A stretch of DNA of 21,437 nucleotides from a virus. The notes under the pieces were generated by a model. It ran no database searches, was not told the DNA's origin, and worked only from the letters and a program-made list of their open reading frames with translations. Both the position numbers and the translations under genes were made by a program. Location: IMG/VR virus record IMGVR_UViG_3300032053_000617, positions 1-21,437 of that record, one strand, 5' to 3'. Positions 20,189 to 21,437 of the stretch are shown one piece after another (the stretch's first letter is position 1; each line of letters starts with the position of its first letter).

Positions 20189-21437
20189 CGGATGCCTTTC
20201 TGGCTCAGAACGAATTTACCATCGAGCGATGCCCTCTTTAGTTCTTCGCTCATTCTGGGTATGAGTGTTCCTCGGATGTAGCCTTCGTCCATGGAAGTCT
20301 TCGCTTCGACATTTATTTCAAATGACATATTATACGTATTCGATCCGCCGAGCGAGGAACCGTTGTTCATTGCCCTAAGATTATCCAGGCCGATCGATTG
20401 AACCGCTGGACGGCTCATAACAAACTCGCCCGGAGTTAGCATCGCAGGCACTGTATCAGTTCCCATATTAGGGACCGGGCCACCGAGAGCGAACCGATTG
20501 TTTTTGAACATCGACATAATCATATCATTAAAGACTTTGTCCTTGACGACTTCCCACATTGCCTTAAGGGGATTCGCATTGTTGAATACATCGCCCAACC
20601 AATCTCCAGCGCCCTGAGCAGCTCCAGAAACTTGGTCTATTACAGCTTGACCAGCATCGCCAAGGTCTTGCAAGACTCCGCTTACTGCCTTACCTCCGCC
20701 TTTCACAATCGCCCCAAGCGTTCCACCTGCGAATTGAGGCAGCTCAAGCTCTCCTTTCAAAATTTGATCGACCAGGGCGCGAACCTTAGGATCATCCATT
20801 TTCGATCGCGGTATGATTGCCTCTCCCGGCGAAAGCATGGCTAGGATGCGATCATTCTGTAGCGAATCGCCTTTGATCTTGGCTTGACCGGGGACCAATC
20901 CCCCGCTTGCGAAGGACATAAAAGGAATGTCGATTCCTAAAGCTTTTTCAACGGTTCCTTTTCCTCCCATATCGACCTTGAATATTTTGGCAAAAAGGTT
21001 CGAAGGATCTAGTTTGTCGAATATATTTTTCAGGAAATTACCGATTCCGCTTAAGCCTGATTTGAGGCTTTCCCAAATTTGAGTCCCTATATTGCCAAAG
21101 ATAGCTCCGGCTTGCTGTATCCCGTTTTTTAGTCCTTCCCATATTTTGGAGCCAAGCCCTACCGCTTGATCAAAAACATCTTTGACGAATTGGAATGCGC
21201 CTTGAACTATTCCCGCTAGACCGTCGAAAAGGTCTTTCACATATTGGAATGCAGTCATCACAACCGAAATGATAGGGCCGATCACATTGTCATAAACCCA
21301 TACGAAGACGCTCCTGATTCCATCGATAATTGGCTTGAAAATATTGTCGTTGATCCAATTAAATACAGCCTTATAAGCATCGATAATTGGCTTGAAAATA
21401 TTGTCGTTGATCCAATTAAATACAGCCTTATAAGCAT
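20185..21437 (-). CDS. Phage tape-measure protein (5' end beyond window)
   Basis: 417 residues remain and the frame is open to the window edge, so the N terminus is missing; the GTG at 21285 is not the true start. From the edge: two identical 19-residue units (AYKAVFNWINDNIFKPIID), a degenerate third (GIRSVFVWVYDNVIGPIIS), then related helical units (TAFQYVKDLFDGLAG, GAFQFVKDVFDQAVG), as in the repeat body of tape measures. The C-terminal part carries two GG-x-V-P...PGE blocks (SGGLVPGQAKIKGDSLQND with AMLSPGEAIIPR, and GGPVPNMGTDTVPAMLTPGE), the usual end of phage tape measures, where the central helix meets the tail tip. It fixes tail length and assists DNA ejection. The stop overlaps the next gene by ATGA. 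High confidence. Confidence 0.9.
   Translation of the reverse strand, partial: AYKAVFNWINDNIFKPIIDAYKAVFNWINDNIFKPIIDGIRSVFVWVYDNVIGPIISVVMTAFQYVKDLFDGLAGIVQGAFQFVKDVFDQAVGLGSKIWEGLKNGIQQAGAIFGNIGTQIWESLKSGLSGIGNFLKNIFDKLDPSNLFAKIFKVDMGGKGTVEKALGIDIPFMSFASGGLVPGQAKIKGDSLQNDRILAMLSPGEAIIPRSKMDDPKVRALVDQILKGELELPQFAGGTLGAIVKGGGKAVSGVLQDLGDAGQAVIDQVSGAAQGAGDWLGDVFNNANPLKAMWEVVKDKVFNDMIMSMFKNNRFALGGPVPNMGTDTVPAMLTPGEFVMSRPAVQSIGLDNLRAMNNGSSLGGSNTYNMSFEINVEAKTSMDEGYIRGTLIPRMSEELKRASLDGKFVLSQKGIR
21324..21437 (-). repeat. Perfect 57-bp tandem repeat (19 codons) in the tape-measure gene
   Basis: Two identical 57-bp copies lie at 21324-21380 and 21381-21437, each starting CGATAATTGG and ending TATAAGCAT. 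The second copy ends exactly at the window edge, so the true copy number is unknown. The unit is 19 codons, in frame, and encodes the AYKAVFNWIN...IID helix repeat. Each copy would change tail length slightly. Confidence 0.95.

Noticed and set aside
1-21437. tRNA or rRNA genes
   Set aside because: I looked for T-loop-like GGTTCGA segments; the one seen (near 5524) lies inside the YqaJ gene without a cloverleaf, and nothing else was convincing.
1-21437. Excess of the palindrome CGATCG as a separate signal
   Set aside because: It is clearly frequent (about 20 copies noted against roughly 5 expected), but it occurs in many codon contexts and no clustering or spacing was seen, so it may be a compositional feature. 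A shuffled-background count is needed before treating it as a signal.

Overview
The window is part of a tailed double-stranded DNA bacteriophage or prophage (Caudoviricetes). Evidence for this is a phage replication and recombination module, a tape-measure gene, a run of tail genes, duplicated tail-collar fibres, an amidase endolysin and a GIY-YIG homing endonuclease. A single tape measure with no visible sheath or contractile baseplate genes fits a siphovirus-like tail, but the head genes lie outside the window. The host cannot be named. Several type II lipoprotein signals, a spanin-like pair and conventional AGGAGG-type ribosome binding sites suggest a diderm (Gram-negative) bacterium. Base composition looks to be in the mid-40s % G+C by eye.

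Layout. (1) Positions 1-4195, minus strand: early replication operon, in transcription order small HTH protein, Sak4-like RecA-fold ATPase, a 39-aa acidic ORF, an SSB-like protein ending in LPF, SF2 helicase, VRR-NUC nuclease, and a TOPRIM primase-like protein cut by the window edge. (2) 4196-4373: divergent control region with a TATAAT box inside a perfect TGTATA-N5-TATACA palindrome. (3) 4374-5888, plus strand: four small genes of unknown function around a YqaJ-family exonuclease, closed by a terminator. (4) 5962-7797, minus strand: accessory cassette of a lipoprotein GH5 glycosidase, a 38-aa membrane peptide, a zinc-ribbon protein and a membrane-anchored protein. (5) 7920-8294: a lone plus-strand gene. 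(6) 8291-9821, minus strand: lysis region (lipoprotein, TM/coiled-coil protein, 89-aa protein, amidase, a possible 49-aa ORF, an RHH protein). (7) 9937-21437, minus strand: tail genes read from tape measure through hub-type proteins, a homing endonuclease, fibres and two paralogous collar proteins to a second lipoprotein.

How they work together: the Sak4-like annealing ATPase, SSB-like protein and YqaJ exonuclease form a plausible phage recombination set, split over two divergent operons. The helicase, primase and VRR-NUC protein belong with replication and resolution. The late genes run leftward from tail to lysis, with a strong UUCG-loop hairpin between tail and lysis blocks. The most distinctive items are the phage-borne GH5 lipoprotein cassette, the 14-residue QxxR repeat tail protein, the Shine-Dalgarno-sequestering hairpin ahead of the homing endonuclease, a strong excess of the octamer AACCGTTG, and a perfect 57-bp in-frame tandem repeat in the tape measure that ends exactly at the window edge.
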